Shown here: positions 23,086 to 34,130 of the stretch, piece by piece
Layout of the letters: each line of letters starts with the position of its first letter
Position numbering within the stretch: the first letter of the stretch is position 1
Assembly: GCA_958299035.1 (NCBI GenBank)
Contig: CATQJL010000001.1
Span: 17,467,433 to 17,531,432 of the forward strand
Length of the DNA: 64,000 nt
Reading direction: 5' to 3'
Source: Cylicocyclus nassatus
Lineage: Eukaryota > Nematoda > Chromadorea > Rhabditida > Strongylidae
The notes under the pieces: generated by a model
Databases searched by the model: none
What the model saw: the letters and a program-made list of their open reading frames with translations, nothing else
What the model was told of the DNA's origin: nothing
Made by a program: the position numbers and the translations under genes

Positions 23086-24589
23086 ATGGGACCGTCGCTA
23101 AAGCCGCACAAAACAAGGATCACGAAGGTGGAGAACACACTGGAAGAGCTGATAGAAAGCTCCCAACATATGGTAGCTTTCGAAATCCCCATCACGGAGA
23201 ACGAAGAAGAGTCAATGGATCTCCTACGAACCAGGATAAAATCAATACAGCACCGCCACACCAACATAACCACAACCAAAGCAGCACTAGAGACAGCGGT
23301 CTCTAGTTATCAGGAAGCCTTCAGCTCGTTGGACAACAACTCCCAGCAAGAAGAAAGAACATCCCAAGAGACGTACGTTGACCGCGCTTGGGATTTAACA
23401 GCGACGGCACTCTCCCTTCTTAACAAACTGGACGAAAAGGAGACAGAATCCTCCAGACTGGATAATTTCGCCCAAGCGGCAAGAAGAAGAGAGAGACAAC
23501 TCGAAGCCGTCAACACACCTCAGGCATCCAACGAATCGTCAAGATGGACAACACCGCCACCGTCCGCCCAGCTGCAATCAATGCTGCCCAGGCTACAACT
23601 TCCCAAGTTTAGCGGAAGACGCGAGGAATGGGGGTCCTTTTGGGCCATATTCCAAGTCACCGTGGACGAACAGCCAATTCCCACGATGATCAAGTTCAAC
23701 TATCTTCTCCAATCACTGGTAGGAGAGGCTAAGCAGACGGCAGCACAGTTTCAGGTGGTAGAAGCAAGCTATCAACTAGTCATCGAAGCACTCAAAAAGT
23801 AGTATGGCGAAGACGCATCCATCATCGAAGACCTGTTGATGCAGCTCGAAACCACCAAGGCGGAGGGAATGTCCACTAAGCTACAGGCTAACCTACTAGA
23901 ACGAATCACAGCCATCTTGACGCAACTAGCCGCGAAAGGCCAGGATGTCAATCAAAGACTAGTGCTCAACCTAGTTTTACGAAAATTCAGTGCCGAAATC
24001 CGAGCAAAGGCACTCGAAAGGCGAGAGAGGCTCACAGATTCTCAACAGTGGACGTGGTCAGCTCTCCAGAAGGTACAAGACATTATCACTACCAAAGAAA
24101 GGATAGAAAGGAGTCAAGAACTGATCACGAAGCCTCATACGCCACTCTCCCCCTAAGGGGAGAAAATCAGGATAAGCGCCCGATACCAGCCTGTATCTAT
24201 TGCAAACGAAGTAATCATCGATCAGTGGAGTGCAGGACTGTTCCAATATCGGAGCGGGCAGCGTTCTTGGCGAGGAATCAGCTGTGCACAAACTGTGGAA
24301 AACCGAATCACACGGCACAGAACTGTAGGAGTCAAGGATGCTTCAGATGTAGACTCAAGCACCACATCGACATGTCGAAGACTATTACCGCCGCCGAACC
24401 ACGAACAGGGTCTATAGGGACGACAACGAAGCCCCAACAAATCAATCAGCCAGCTCGAATAGTTCCCACATCCAACGTCGCACGAATGCAGAAAGAGGAA
24501 CAACACAAGCCACACATAGGCAAACCAGACAAAACCTGGTCACTATAGAAGAAGATAGTGAACCAGAAAGGGTGAGCGATTCCCAAGAC
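23086..24589 (+). pseudogene. BEL gag, broken
   Basis: The frame opens at an ATG inside the LTR (22870), but the primer site lies in between, so the first ATG after it (23086) is the likelier start. The N-terminal part is helical and charged. A region around PKFSGRREEWGSFWAIF is the conserved core of the Pao-type gag domain (DUF1759-like). Two CCHC zinc knuckles (C-x2-C-x4-H-x4-C) follow near 24190-24330, with a degenerate third Cys pair. An in-frame TAG at 23800-23802 and at least two frameshifts (near 24130-24160 and before 24548) interrupt it. The 3' end is cut by the hAT insertion at 24590. Gag would package the element's RNA; this copy cannot make it intact. Confidence 0.85.
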
Positions 24590-26967
24590 CAGAGGTGCGA
24601 TAGGGGGAGCCAAGTCTCCCCCTACCTTCACTTTTGAGCTGATACAGAGTGACCACCTTCACTTTTGCGAAAATTTTTTTGTTGAATATAAAGAAGGAAA
24701 ATAAGTAAAGCAAACGCAAAAGGGATTATTGAAGGCATATACATATGTATTGCAGTTTTAGGAACTCGCCGTCACCCATCGGAAGCGAAGGCCATCACCG
24801 CCATGGACGCATCCACTTTTCCGCCTTTTCACGAAATCGGAGAAGATAGCTTCGGGACGAATTTCCATTTAAAAAGCTATGACCAAACGGTCCTCTTTAG
24901 GGCCAACAATTGACCCAACGGCCCTCTTTAGGGCCACAGATACGATGAACACAGCGGCATCAATATTCGAAATAAACGTGTCAATGAAATGGTGTATTTT
25001 GAAGTGAAACTCAGCGACACTCTACAGATTTTATTAAGTAAATTTAGTTATGTCGTACTGCGAAGAAAGTAGGTCGATCCAGGAAGTATTTGTTGAGAAC
25101 CAGAATTTTGAATGAAAAAATAACCAGAAATCATGCAAAATTGCCACTGTTATAAACCAAGTGGTTGAAGATGTCAGCAACTGCGACTTCATAGGTTTTA
25201 AAGGGTAAGTGTTGCTCTAACAGATAGTGAAAAAATCGGGTCGATTTGAGCAGTGGTCGCTGAGAACGAGAATTTTGAAAAATTAGGCGATTTTAGGCTA
25301 ATTTTTGACTGCTGACATTTGAACTCCTAAAACTCTTGATTGTGAAGATGTGTGATGTTGCGACTTCATAGGTTTTCTAGGGTAAGGCTTGCCCTACTAG
25401 AATATATCTTACCCGTACCAATTCATCAAAGCACCGCCGAGATCCAGGCTCTTGAAAAAGCAGGTAAAAAACAGCTTTTTGAACTTCAACAGCTCGTAAC
25501 TTCTCCAGAACTGCATGAATCATGTTGCGACTTCATAGGTTAGATTCCTCTCATCAAGGGCTTTCAGATGATATATGATATATGGGGGTTTGGGGCCTTC
25601 TTCGACGTATGACCGGGGGGGGGGGGAGACTTTTTAGGCCAAAGTCTCCCCCTCGCCCATTTTAATGTATTGGCTGGAGGCCGCCAGGGGAGACTTTGGC
25701 CTAAAAAGTCTCCCCCCCCCCCGGGCATATGCCGTAAGAGGCGCGAAACTCCCACATATTATATATCATCTGAAAGCTCTTGATAAGAAGAATTCAACCT
25801 ATGAAGTCGCAACATGATTCATGCAGTTCTGGAGAAGTTACGAGCTGTTGAAGTTCAAAAAGCTGTTTTTTACCTGCTTTTTCAAGAGCCTGGATCTCGG
25901 CGGTGCTTTGATGAATTGGTACGGGTAAGATATATTCTAGTAGGGCAAGCCTTACCCTAGAAAACCTATGAAGTCGCAACATCACACATCTTCACAATCA
26001 AGAGTTTTAGGAGTTCAAATGTCAGCAGTCAAAAATTAGCCTAAAATCGCCTAATTTTTCAAAATTCTCGTTCTCAGCGACCACTGCTCAAATCGACCCG
26101 ATTTTTTCACTATCTGTTAGAGCAACACTTACCCTTTAAAACCTATGAAGTCGCAGTTGCTGACATCTTCAACCACTTGGTTTATAACAGTGGCAATTTT
26201 GCATGATTTCTGGTTATTTTTTCATTCAAAATTCTGGTTCTCAACAAATACTTCCTGGATCGACCTACTTTCTTCGCAGTACGACATAACTAAATTTACT
26301 TCATAAAACCTGTAGAGTGTCGTTGAGTTTCACTTCAAAATACACCATTTCATTGACACATTTATTTCGAATATTTATGCCGCTGTGTTCATCGTATCTG
26401 TGGCCCCAAAGAGGGCCGTTGGGTCGCAGTTATTGGCCCTAAAGAGGACCGTTGGGTTAGAGCTCTTCAGTTGTCCGAAGTCATCATGAAGCTTTGCTCT
26501 ATCGTAGAAAGTGCTGAGGCGTATATGCGTCCATGCCGGTGATGACCTCCAGTTCTCGCAGAAGGCGACGGCGATTTCCTAAAAATAAACTACATAGAAT
26601 ATGCTCTCAATACTTTCTTTTGCGTTCGTTTTGCTTAATTTCCTTTTTTTCAGTTTCAGCAAAAAAATCAATACCCAAAAGTCCGAAAAAAAACCCAAAC
26701 CAAAAAAAAAACCCAAAAAACCCAGTTCAAAGTCCGCCCTGTGCCCCCCCCCCTCTCTACCCCCACCACCGGTCAACGTTTTTGAGAGGTGAGTGTCCGG
26801 CACTACCACCTTCATTTTTGCTGCCCTGTGGTAGCTGCGACCCCCCCCCCCCGGTCGACATTTTTGGGAGGTGAGTGTCCGGCACTACCACCTTCACTTT
26901 TGGCAGCCAGTGGTAGCAGAGGCCACCTTCACTTTTGGGGGACCCGGCTCCCCCTATCGCACCACTG
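24590..26967. mobile_element. hAT-type non-autonomous foldback element nested in the BEL element
   Basis: Termini CAGAGGTGCGATAGGG and its reverse complement with one change (CAGTGG) are flanked by the 8-bp target duplicate CCCAAGAC at 24582-24589 and 26968-26975. An 8-bp duplication with CAGNGG ends is typical of hAT. The interior is a long inverted repeat, about 24890-25660 against 25680-26456, centred near 25668, with a GGGGAGACTTTTTAGGCC palindrome at the core. Five direct copies of CCACCTTCACTTTTG-like subterminal repeats lie near both ends, and a roughly 83-bp tandem unit occurs at 26769-26880. No transposase is encoded. Confidence 0.9.
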
Positions 26968-26975
26968 CCCAAGAC

Positions 26976-27700
26976 GAGAGCAGAGTCAACCATGTAAGGG
27001 AAAGCAATAACCAGAAAACAGGAGCACTCCTCTTAACAGGAACCGCCACCATACAAGGACCCACAGAGTCCAGACAAGTCCAAGTACTCATGGACACAGG
27101 ATCAGAGCTATCATTTATAGATAGCAAACTAGTAGACGAACTTCAACTAAAGGTAGAGGGAACCTCCACTCTACGCCTCAAGACGTTTGGAACGAAGCTG
27201 GCAAAAGAGGAACAGCACCGTATAGTACATGTGGATTTAGTGGACAGGATAGGTGACACATACCCATGCAAACTATACGACTGTGCAATTTTAACATCCA
27301 GGACGGCGGAACCACAGCTCACAGACGAAGACTTGAGCTACATAAAAGAACGTGGTCTACATCTATCAACGAAGACCAACAAAGACATTCAACCACGCGT
27401 TCTCTTAGGCTGCGACTACCTATGGGAATTGATGGAGAACGAAAAGTACAACTTACCCTCGGGCATGCATCTCATCGGGACGAAGTTTGGATTCATGCTC
27501 TCAGGGAAACAGAAAAAACCTGTGACGAAACCAGTATCCACTACATTACAAACCAGTAGCGAAGATAACGAGTTAGACATATATGATAACTGCTGGAAGA
27601 TGGAATCCACAGGGATCGAAGAATCACAGGAACCGAGAAAGAAGCTAAAAAGATCCAAGAGGATCGAATTCCCAAGAAATTCAAGGAAACAACTGTAAGA
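26976..27700 (+). pseudogene. BEL aspartic protease region
   Basis: Resumes immediately after the hAT target duplicate. The catalytic motif is MDTGSELSFID near 27090-27120 (DTG active site), followed by the Pao-type protease domain (DUF1758-like) with LLGCDYLWELM near 27400. The open frame starts within the hAT element, so its first 35 codons are not retroelement sequence. Frameshifts near 27690 and 27777 separate it from RT. It would process the Gag-Pol precursor. Confidence 0.85.
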
Positions 27701-27783
27701 AAACCAGATGGATATTATGTACGGCTTCCGTGGAAGGAGCCTCACGAATACCTATCAGATAACAGATCATTGCACTAGCCAGA

Positions 27784-28659
27784 TTGAAGTCGCTGCTTAG
27801 ACAGTACGAAGACCGCAAAGAATTCCTACAGGAGTTCGATAACATCTTCAAAGATCAACTGCAGAAAAGGATTATCGAAATAGTCGAAGAAGAGGCCGGC
27901 AAACCTCGACCTAAAGGCAAAATCATCCACTATCTGGCACATCAAGCAGTGGTTAACCCAGAAAAACGAACAACTCCAAAGCGTATCGTTTTCGACGCAC
28001 CAGCTCATTATGCTGGGAAGCCGTCACTCAACGATGTCCTTCACCAAGGACCCTTGACGATACCTAATATCTGCGGAATGCTTATGCGATTCCGAATGGG
28101 AAAGATCGCTATGACCGCAGATATAGAAAAGGCCTTCCTACAAGTGAGGTTACATGAACAAGACCGAGATGCAACAAGATTCTTATGGCTCAAGAACCTA
28201 AACGAACCAGTGAGCGAAGAAAACATTGTCACTTTCCGCTTCACAAGAGTGACATTCGGTCTTATATCGTCACCCTTTCTGTTGGGAGCCACCATCAACT
28301 TCCACTTGGATACCACAGAAAGCGGGAACGATTTCGCCTCACAAGTAAAGGATAATATGTATGTGGACAACCTCTTCTTAACGACGGATGATAGAGAGGA
28401 AGCCGTCAAACAATACAAAGAGGTCAAACGAATCTTCGAAGATATCAATATGAACATGAGGGAGTTCACCACGAATGATGCAGAAGTCAGAAGACACTTC
28501 GCAGAAAGAGACCGAAGCACTTCAACGAAGTGTAAGGTCTTGGGGATCGAATGGCTCACTAACGACGACATATTAATAGCCAGATGCGACGGAGAACCGC
28601 TGACAAGAGTAACGAAACGAGCGGTACTACACGTCAACGCATCAATTTTGATCCATTAG
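27784..28659 (+). pseudogene. BEL reverse transcriptase
   Basis: Contains the RT blocks ADIEKAFLQV (first catalytic Asp), FGLISSPFLLGA, and the active-site box as MYVDNLF. The second Asp of the usual YVDD is Asn here, a variant I recall in nematode BEL elements but cannot check. The frame is lost near 28640 within a run of T's, just before the FDPLGW block that starts the next segment. Confidence 0.9.
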
Positions 28660-31145
28660 GCTGGCTCACACCGCTTATGGTGCGAAACAAACACTTCTTC
28701 CAACAGTTGTGGCTAAAACCATATGGATGGGACGACTTGCTCTCTGAAGAGGACCAGGAGCAGTGGAACAAGTTGTGGGACATTGCAGGCTTCACGAAGC
28801 AGCTACCGAGAAAACTAGGGACGAAGCAAGGAAACTACCAACTAATAGCCTGCAGTGACGCCAGCACCTACGCGTTAGCAGCAGCTGTTTACATTAGGCA
28901 AGGAACCGAACAGCACCTGCTGATTGCAAAGTCGAAATTACCTTCGTTAAAGATGCCACATACAATCCCGAAGCTGGAAATCAACGCCTTGACGATAGCA
29001 GGAAGGCTGTTGTTATCCACTTTCGAAGAATTGAAGAAAATTATCAACATAAACACAGTTTATCTCCTATCAGACTCCGAGATAGCCTTGAGTTGGCTGA
29101 AGAACGAAAGCCCACAGAAGGCTACAGGAGTCTTAGTAACGAATAGAATCAAAGAAATCAAGAAAATAGCGAAGAAACTAGAGCAGGAAGGGGTAAATAC
29201 CTATTTCGGCTACATGAACACGAAGGTAAACCCAGCGGACTGCGCCACACGAGGTCTCACAGCCGAGGAATTGCAACATCACATATGGTGGGATGGCCCT
29301 CCGACCTCACTTACGGACGAAAACGCCAGTTATGAAGGGCTAGAACGATTCCAATTACCCCCTGATCCTGCTGAAGTATTGCAAATCTCGCATGCGGGTC
29401 ACCCACTCATACAGGAGGAACGGTTTAGCTCGCTTCGAAGACTGAAAAGAACCATAGCGTACGTTGGCAAATTTCTGAATAAATTGGCGGAGAATTTACC
29501 AGAGGAACCGAAGCAGAAAATCAGAAGAGCCAGTGGAATTCAGGAAGCTACGGATAGGCTCCAAGGAGCAGATTTGATGCAAGCAGATAGGACTATCATT
29601 AAGCTCCACCAGAAAGAACACGAAGCTCTGATAACAGTCAACGAGCAACGAAAACTCAACATTACCAGAGACGACAAAGGTATCTGGAGATGCTTCGGAA
29701 GATTAGGCAATAGTTGCCTGCAAGAAGACGCCAAAAGCCCCACTTTCATCGCGCCGAACACGCGTTTAGCGCAGCTCATAATCCGAGAGGCGCACGGTAA
29801 GCTCCACTGCGGAGTCGGACTAACTATGGCGGAGGTTCGAAAGAAGTACTGGATACCGAAGCTGAGACAACAAACGAAAAAGGAGATCCAGAGACGCGTA
29901 CCGTGTCAGAAATTCAACAACTTACCTTTCCGGTACCCTCCATTAGCGGATCTACCTACCAGAAGAGTAGTCAGGTCACGACGCTTTCAAAATATTGGTC
30001 TAGACCTGTTCGGACCCATGAAGATACGAAGCAACGAAAACATTGTCTCGAAAGCGTACGGATGCATATTCACATGTGCAACAACCCGCCTAATGCACAT
30101 TGAGCTCATCCGAGACAACTCGGCGACAGCGTTCATAAACGCCCTACGTCGATTTATGTCACGTCGAGGAGTTCCGGACTCGATCACCTGCGACAACGCC
30201 ACGAATTTCGCATTAGCAGAGCGAATAACCACGGATTGTCTAAAAAACGACGAAGTGGATCAAACTATGGCGAACGCGCATATAATTTGGAAAAAGATCA
30301 AGCCGTATGAACCGTGGCAAGGAGGGTTTTACGAGCGTCTTATAAAAGACGTCAAACAATCGCTCTACAAAACCCTTGGCAGGAAAATCGTCGACGAAGA
30401 CTCACTCAGGACCGTGCTTGTAGAAATCGAAGGCACCCTGAACAGTAGACCGTTGACGTACCAGGAGGAAAATCCGGACGAAATTATCCCTATAAGGCCC
30501 ATAGACTTCATACAGAACAGGCTACTCATCACGTATTCTGTCGAAGACGATGGCCTTAGCGATAGGGAGGATCCCAACTTCCTACCTCCGGAGGAGGCTG
30601 TCCAGCTCAGGACCCAAAACGAAGCAAAGTCAGCCCTACACGCCTCGCAAATGCTGACGGACGGGTTTTGGAAGCTGTGGAAAGACAGCTATTTGACGTC
30701 ATTGAGGGAGCAGCATCGAAAACATCTACATCAAGGTCGTAGTTCCCCAAAACTTCCCCGGGTTGGACAAGTAGTACTTATACAAGATCCATTTTTATCG
30801 AGAAATGCTTGGAAAATGGGATTAATAACGAATTTAGGGACGGAGAATCCAAACCAAATACGCCAAGTCGAGCTCAGAATGTCAAACGGAAGAGTGACGA
30901 AGAGACCAGTAAACAGTCTCATACCACTAGAATTACTGGATTCAGATCCCGACCACGAACACCTACCCACCCACGAAAACCCACCTACACCCACCGAACT
31001 TCCAAGCGAACCCTCACCTGAAACCCCAGGGCGCCCCAAGCGAAACCCCTCCAAACAGTACCCGTACAGCCCCGAAGAGTACGAAATCAACTCCATTAGC
31101 ACATACGAAAAATCAGTTACACAGTCGAATACGTCTATTTTCAGA
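28650..31145 (+). CDS. BEL RNase H and integrase
   Basis: The long open frame from 28584 to 31778 begins with the Pao peptidase-A17-like block (DPLGWLTPLM). RNase H follows, with SDAS near 28858 and SDSEIALSWL near 29070. Integrase has a zinc-binding domain from about 29800 in which the H-H pair is visible but the first Cys of the final C-x2-C is Arg. The DDE catalytic core is intact by eye: GLDLFGPM near 29998, TCDNATNF near 30187, and GGFYERL near 30325. A DUF5641-like C-terminal domain (VGQVVLIQDP) ends near 30930, followed by a Pro-rich stretch. Confidence 0.9.
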
Positions 31146-32440
31146 ATGGCGAACGATCCAAACGAATTCATCGACAACTTCATGAACACCTTCAACGAAC
31201 GAAGTTCGATGTTCGAAGAATCGCAGCTTCAGCGAAGACTGGACGTCGTATATGCCGAAATAACGAAGCTTATTCAGCAACGTCAAAAAATCGAAGAAGC
31301 ATATTCACAACTCAAGGAAAAGGCCAGCCTATTCGACCCGGATCCAGCACGAGCGAAACCGCTCTACGACTTGAAGAACGAACTTATCGCGGCTATCGAA
31401 CACTTGAAGGAAAGATGGGAAAAAGTACAAGTTGTATCTCATCTTTTATGGGAAGTCTACGACAGCCTAGTGCAACGGGACGCTTCGCGTTTCTTTAGCC
31501 GACAAATGTTCGAAAATCGTCCACGACAAGGAGGACGCATCAACTCGAAGGACTGCAATCTCTTCGTCATCCAAGAAGAAACCCAACTGTTGCGAGGCAA
31601 ACAAGGAGCACTCGAAGTTATGGACATCGTGCCATTTCTCAACCCACACGTGGAGACGGATGACTCACCCTATGTGTCCGAAGACGTCGACATCCACTCG
31701 AAGCTCGACGATACGAGAAAATTCTGCACACCATCCTCGAGGACAAGAATAACCCCCCCCCCGTTCCCCGGACATTGAATCTATTTTGCGCAAGTTACAC
31801 AGAATCGAATCCATGCTCCTCGAAGAGAAAGCTAAACGTGTCGAAGGAACCGCCTCGCAGCAACTGCTTCAGATAACAACGCTGATTGATGAGAAATCTC
31901 GCCATTTGGAAGGAAAAATCTCGGACAGTACGGAACTCATAATAAATTCCATGATCAATCTCATGACTCAAATATCTGCCATACTGCGCACGGACCAAAC
32001 GTCTGAACACCAGCGCTCCAGCACTCCGTCGGAAACCCCTCAGAAGACATGAAAGAACCGGTCTCGCCCACCAGCCAAGCGTCCCCCTCGAGACCCAGAT
32101 TACGCTCTACTCCAACGTCGTCTTGATCACTTAGCGCCTTGCGAGAAGCGTCAGTACGGAGAAGACGCCGCCGAGCCATCACAGCACCACAGATGCATTT
32201 TCTGTCAAGGTCCGCATATTGAAGACGCATGCACTAAGCTTAGATCCGTTGAGGAAAGAAGATCCTTGGTGCGAGATCGTAACTTATGCCTCTTCTGTTT
32301 GGGCAAGACTTGCCCAAAACCTTGTAACGAAAGAACGTCCTGCAAGTACTGCAAGTCACGTTCTCATCACTACAGCTTGTGCCCGCTTCCGGAGGAACGA
32401 AGTTACCTCGAAGACCAACTGGCACACTACCAGCATTGAC
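31146..32440 (+). pseudogene. Extra post-integrase ORF: coiled coil plus zinc knuckles
   Basis: In frame with integrase, an ATG at 31146 starts a charged, helical segment (about 200 residues, FIDNFMNTFNERSSMFEES and following heptad-like stretches). A 10-C run at 31753-31762 shifts the frame, then a second helical segment follows (LHRIESMLLEEKAKRVEG). A TGA at 32050-32052 interrupts, and the frame closes with Cys/His modules near 32191-32400 (CIFCQGPHIEDAC, CLFCLGKTC, CKYCKSRSHHYSLC) and stops at 32440, just before the 3' LTR. Envelope genes usually occupy this position, but no signal peptide or membrane segment is seen. The composition is gag-like. Confidence 0.7.
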
Positions 32441-32452
32441 GGCCCCCGGGAG

Positions 32453-33194
32453 TGTGCTGAGGCCGGATCTGACCCCCGGCCTCAGCACCCCCTGTTGACC
32501 TACCGCGCGCCAAAACCCAAGTATTTTAGGCCGCGGCCAAGGAGCATCGCACAGTGATCGATCTCGGATCTCCTCAACTGGCATTTCTTCGTCGGCCGTT
32601 GATTCATAACCTTGCTGTCACTCGTCTTGCATAACTCAGGTAGTACTGGCACATATGCTTTTGTCCTCATTGTTTGCATCTCATACTTGCCCCATATTTT
32701 CGGTTCATTTGCTCCGGTTCATTTTTTTGCACCTATCTGCTGTTTCTCTATTACTCAGTTGCGTTCATATGTTATTTGTTGAGTTTATTTGCTATTTTCC
32801 TATTTTTTCTCATGTACTCAGGTCATTGTGCCTTATACTTGCCGTGTAGTGTTTATCCTTTTACTGGTGCTAACTACGATACTCAACGTTCGACTAGAGT
32901 TGCCTTACGCCTCGTATTTTGCCTCGTATGTTTTGTTGTTGTTGATTAATGATCAATAAAGGGTTTAATTACCCAAGTTTGAGTGTTCACGCCCCAACCT
33001 CAATTGTGGAAGACCCGCGTGGCACACGAAGCTCTCAGGGATCCGAAGACTCGGTTTCAACGAAGCGGGTGAAAGGTGGGATATGAGTAACCCTTTCACT
33101 TCCTTTTTCTTTCTTCTTTTCGAGTATTCGGTCATTATTTTTGAGTACGGGGTCCCCCTCCCTTTTCCCCTTTGGTATTCCGGGACCCAACTCA
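32453..33194 (+). repeat. 3' LTR of the BEL element
   Basis: 742 bp, TGTGCTGAGG to ACTCA, followed by the target duplicate TCCAG. AATAAA at 32955-32960. The upstream sequence GGCCCCCGGGAG is a poor polypurine tract. Confidence 0.95.
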
Positions 33195-33244
33195 TCCAGC
33201 TTGCGAAGGATTTCAGAAAAAGGAATGTGGAAATATAACGGCGC

Positions 33245-33406
33245 TCAGTGACGACGAGAGGAGAAGCCAGTAGCCATTATGTCGGCGAGAGATTTGCTCG
33301 CAACTGGAAGAGGCAAGAAGTCAGAGGCAAGTTTGACAGCTTGTAATTTCTGAGCGCAATCGCAAAACGAGTGCAGCTGCGGGTCAGAAGCTAACAGTCT
33401 TCTCGA
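33245..33406 (-). CDS. Terminal exon of an unknown gene
   Basis: A 162-bp exon (54 codons with stop) after a GATCCAG acceptor. It encodes a C-terminus with FCDCAQKLQAVKLASDF and ends ADIMATGFSSRRH. The BEL element sits about 45 bp downstream of the stop, in what would be the 3' UTR. A diverged copy of the last 18 codons and the 3' flank is at 10952-11137. No family was recognised. The frame is open further upstream to 33655, so the acceptor is an inference. Conservation of the C-terminal residues between the copies supports coding. Confidence 0.5.
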   Translation of the reverse strand, partial: SRRLLASDPQLHSFCDCAQKLQAVKLASDFLPLPVASKSLADIMATGFSSRRH

Positions 33407-33699
33407 CTGGATCACACACAATTTGGACGAAAATCTATGAACTTTACAAAAAATGGCCGCAGGAAAAAAGATTGCAAAATTGTCATGGTTGGAAAGCTTA
33501 CTTTTTTGATGTGCATGTGTTTTTGATGTGCAGATCATACATGCTTTGGTACCGATGAAAATTAGAAGCGGCTTCGAAAAGATTAGGCTTCCTTCTACCG
33601 AATAGTATAAAAACTCGATGTTAAATACCGACGGAGCGGCAAAAAAATGCATCAAAAAACGAAATCTTTAAAAGTGCCCGGACTCTTCCTTTACAACCT

Positions 33700-34130
33700 A
33701 ATAATTCGCAGAAATTATACCTCTGCCTCCTATAACAAAGAAGCAAAGCGAGAGCTTGATCTCGAGGGAAGGAATGCCTAACGGCTTCATGCGGCAGTGC
33801 ATTTCTGCTAAGAACTTCTCAATTTCAATGCTAAACTGTACAAAAGCTCGCTTGATATCCAATTTGGCCGCTTTTACTTCGCAGGAATCACACCTCTGCC
33901 TCCTACAATAAAGAAGCAAAGCAAACTTGGACATGAGGGAAGGAAGGTCCCGGGGTCTTATGCGGCAAGATCAATGCTAACTTATCAAAAATATTTCTTG
34001 AAACCCTGGCCGCTTTTACTTCGCAGAAATCATACTTCTGCCCCCTTTAGCAAAAAAAGGAAAGGGGACTTGATCTCGTGGTCGTGGTCTATGAGGCAGG
34101 ACATGTTTGCTAAGATTGTCCAAAAGAAAG
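33700..34130. repeat. Three degenerate tandem units, about 150-180 bp apart
   Basis: Units start near 33705, 33882 and 34013 with CTTCGCAGAAATCATAC-like sequence followed by CTGCC(T/C)CC and AAGCAAAGC motifs. Spacing is irregular and the third copy is most diverged. No coding interpretation is convincing. The rest of 34131-34836 is AT-rich, without a recognised gene, and ends in a TATCG-rich simple repeat at 34799-34845. Confidence 0.6.

Larger units (their letters stand above)
21057..23685. repeat. Right arm of the 2,629-bp palindrome
   Basis: Exact mirror of 16305-18933. Its outer part is the beginning of the complete BEL element and its inner part is the 5' flank of that element. The breakpoint lies at 21057/18933, just inside a shared ATCACCT. 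Confidence 0.95.
22240..33194 (+). mobile_element. Full-length BEL/Pao LTR retrotransposon, degenerate, with nested hAT
   Basis: Two 742-bp LTRs (22240-22981 and 32453-33194) begin TGTG and end TTCA/CTCA, with a 5-bp target duplication TCCAG at 22235-22239 and 33195-33199. Order: LTR, primer site, gag with zinc knuckles, aspartic protease, RT, RNase H, integrase, extra ORF, LTR. This domain order is that of BEL/Pao. Without the nested 2,378-bp insertion the element is about 8.6 kb. Coding capacity is broken by an in-frame TAG (23800), several frameshifts (about 24130-24160, 24360-24550, 27690, 27777, 28640, 31753-31762) and a TGA (32050). Such elements copy through RNA in a cytoplasmic particle. 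The LTRs differ at scattered sites and small indels, so the insertion is not brand new. Confidence 0.95.

Noticed and set aside
26533..26874. 113-codon frame with RRRRRR and poly-Pro
   Set aside because: Falls inside the hAT element over C- and A-runs; no transposase motif.
30809..31021. Thr/Pro-rich plus-strand frame overlapping integrase
   Set aside because: Out-of-frame shadow of the Pro-rich end of Pol.
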